From: DATNIC01 sp035604635
GTDB taxonomy: Bacteria > Vulcanimicrobiota > Vulcanimicrobiia > Vulcanimicrobiales > Vulcanimicrobiaceae
Length of the DNA stretch: 41,298 nt
Reading direction: 5' to 3'
NCBI GenBank assembly: GCA_035604635.1
Contig: DATNIC010000226.1
Location: 1 to 41,298, forward strand
Every line of letters begins with the position of its first letter. The stretch's first letter is position 1. Below, piece after piece: positions 39,924 through 41,298 of this stretch. Position numbers and translations under genes: made by a program. The notes beneath the pieces are model-generated. The model worked only from the letters and a program-made list of their open reading frames with translations. It did not search any database and was not told the origin of the DNA.

Positions 39924-41298
39924 ATGAACGTAGCCGAAGCCCTCGTCGACCTGCTCGCATCGAACGGAGTCACGCACGTTTTCGGGATTGGCGGCGATGC
40001 CCTCAACGTGTTTACCGATGCCCTGCGGCGCGATGGACGCTTGACCTGGATTGGAATGCATCACGAGGAGAACGCGGCATACGCCGCCTACGCGCAATCT
40101 GCGATCGGGGCGCGCCCGGGCGTCTGCGCGGGGACCGTCGGGCCGGGCGCGCTGCACCTCATCAATGGCCTCTACGACGCCAAGCGCGAAGGCTTTGCCG
40201 GCGTGATCGCGCTTACCGGACAATTGCCGCACGCCGAGCGAGGGACGAAATACTTTCAGGCCGTCGACCTCAAGGCGATCTATGCCGACGTATGCGCATA
40301 TCAGGCGATCATCGCCGAGCCCTCGCAGATGCCGCGTATCGCCGAGATCGCGCTGCAGCAGGCGATCGCCGAGCAGCAAGTCGTACGCGTCGAGCTACCG
40401 CAAGACGTCTTGCCGCAAAATGTGCCGAGCCTGCATTTCCGCCGCCCGCTCGTGACGCGGCGCTCGGCGGTCGTTCCGCCCGCAGACCTGCTTAAAGAGG
40501 CCGCCACGCTCGTCGATGCCGGCAAACGCGTCGCGTTGTTCTGCGGAGCGGGTTGCACAGGCGCCGGCGACGAGATCGTCACGTTCGCGAAGAAGGTTGG
40601 GGCGCCGATCGCGCACACGCTGCGTGCCAAGGAGATTTTCGAAAAGGTCGACGGGCCGGTCGTCGGGATGACCGGACTGTTGGGCGCACCCTCCGGCTAC
40701 CATGCCGTCAAGGACTGCGATCTCCTGATCATGCTTGGTACAAATTTCCCCTACGATCATTTCTTACCCGAAGGCATTCCCATCATCCAAGTCGACCGCT
40801 GCGTCGAGAACATCGGCGTCCGGGCACCGGTGACGCTGGGCGTTCATGGCGATGTAAAAGCGACCCTCGACCTGCTGGCGCCGCTCGTCAAAGAACGTCC
40901 GGCTGGAGCGTGGACGAAGGCGCTCGCGAACGTTCACGCACGGTGGATCGAGCACAACACGAAGCAGGCCGATCCGAGCACCAGGAAGTCCCCCATTCCG
41001 CCGCCCGTCGTCGCACGTCTCGTCAGCGAGAAAGCGTCAGACGATGCGGTGTTCGTAATCGACGGCGGGTCCGCGACGGTCTATCTGGCGCGCTATATGC
41101 GGCTACACGGCCGGCGTCGGGCGCTGAGCTCGTTCAATCACGGATCGATCAGCGGCGGGCTCGGGATGGCGATTGGAGCGAGCTCGGTCGATCCGAAACG
41201 GCAGGTGTGGCTGCTGACCGGCGACGGCTGCTTCGGAATGATGCCCCAAGATCTGATCACGGCAAAGCACTCCGGCTGGCCCGTCAAGATCGTCGTCT
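39924..41298 (+). CDS. PoxB-like thiamine-diphosphate enzyme, 3' end cut by window
   Basis: 458 codons from ATG 39924 to the window edge, with no stop. The N-terminal PYR domain has GVTHVFGIGGDALN and the catalytic Glu48 in MHHEENAAYAAYAQ. The central domain has CGAGCTGAGDEIVTFAKKVG and LIMLGTNFPYDHFLPEGIP, which closely follows pyruvate:quinone oxidoreductases. The C-terminal PP domain starts with NHGSISGGLGMAIGAS and has GDGCFGM for thiamine diphosphate and metal. Pyruvate oxidase converts pyruvate to acetate and CO2 and passes electrons to FAD and quinone. Other possibilities are acetolactate synthase-like or oxalyl-type decarboxylases. About 110-120 residues, including any membrane-binding tail, lie outside the window. 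Confidence 0.85.
   Translation, partial: MNVAEALVDLLASNGVTHVFGIGGDALNVFTDALRRDGRLTWIGMHHEENAAYAAYAQSAIGARPGVCAGTVGPGALHLINGLYDAKREGFAGVIALTGQLPHAERGTKYFQAVDLKAIYADVCAYQAIIAEPSQMPRIAEIALQQAIAEQQVVRVELPQDVLPQNVPSLHFRRPLVTRRSAVVPPADLLKEAATLVDAGKRVALFCGAGCTGAGDEIVTFAKKVGAPIAHTLRAKEIFEKVDGPVVGMTGLLGAPSGYHAVKDCDLLIMLGTNFPYDHFLPEGIPIIQVDRCVENIGVRAPVTLGVHGDVKATLDLLAPLVKERPAGAWTKALANVHARWIEHNTKQADPSTRKSPIPPPVVARLVSEKASDDAVFVIDGGSATVYLARYMRLHGRRRALSSFNHGSISGGLGMAIGASSVDPKRQVWLLTGDGCFGMMPQDLITAKHSGWPVKIVV

Overview
This 41.3 kb window is a gene-dense, high-GC piece of a bacterial chromosome. Genes abut or overlap by 1-4 bases, and about two fifths of the starts look like GTG or TTG. An RND pump, many exported binding proteins, a copper-amine-oxidase-type stalk protein, a DUF35/thiolase pair and a MeaB-type GTPase suggest an uncultured diderm soil lineage. 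The style resembles Candidatus Eremiobacterota genomes, but this is an impression and no marker gene is present to prove it. I found no rRNA, tRNA, CRISPR array, integrase, transposase or phage gene.

Region 1 (1-12.2 kb) is a catabolic accessory region. A minus-strand run from 7258 to 591 encodes a flavin monooxygenase, a thiolase-like protein, its DUF35 partner, a CaiB/BaiF CoA transferase, a substrate-binding protein, a carboxymuconolactone-decarboxylase-like protein and an esterase. Two tandem substrate-binding proteins follow on the plus strand. A second minus-strand run encodes a TauE/SafE permease, a LigB-type extradiol dioxygenase and a ring-hydroxylating-oxygenase homologue that has lost its Rieske cluster site. 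Together these look like uptake, CoA activation, oxygenation and cleavage of an aromatic or sulfonated acid; the substrate is unknown.

Region 2 (12.2-31.6 kb) starts with a hydantoinase B-like gene on the plus strand. After it comes a long minus-strand block, listed here in transcription order from 31584: RND pump, stalk-domain protein, SDR, GT39 glycosyltransferase, PBP4-type carboxypeptidase, malic enzyme, orphan OmpR-type response regulator, MocR-type regulator, beta-propeller/phosphatase-like protein, DDAH-family protein, metallophosphoesterase, ABC exporter ATPase and permease, and a small exported protein. Two neighbours in this block, the phosphatase-like and the DDAH-like proteins, keep their fold signatures but have lost residues expected to be catalytic.

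Region 3 (31.6-41.3 kb) has an iron/polyamine-type binding protein on the minus strand. A plus-strand string follows: VOC protein, substrate-binding protein, MASE4-like diguanylate cyclase, substrate-binding protein. After that come a convergent meaB, a VOC protein, a dienelactone hydrolase, a secreted repeat protein and a PoxB-like enzyme cut by the window end.

The most distinctive theme is six periplasmic binding proteins with no importer permease or import ATPase. They sit among oxygenases and CoA enzymes, and one overlaps a diguanylate cyclase gene. They may act as dedicated receptors, comparable to the Bug/TctC expansion of Betaproteobacteria.
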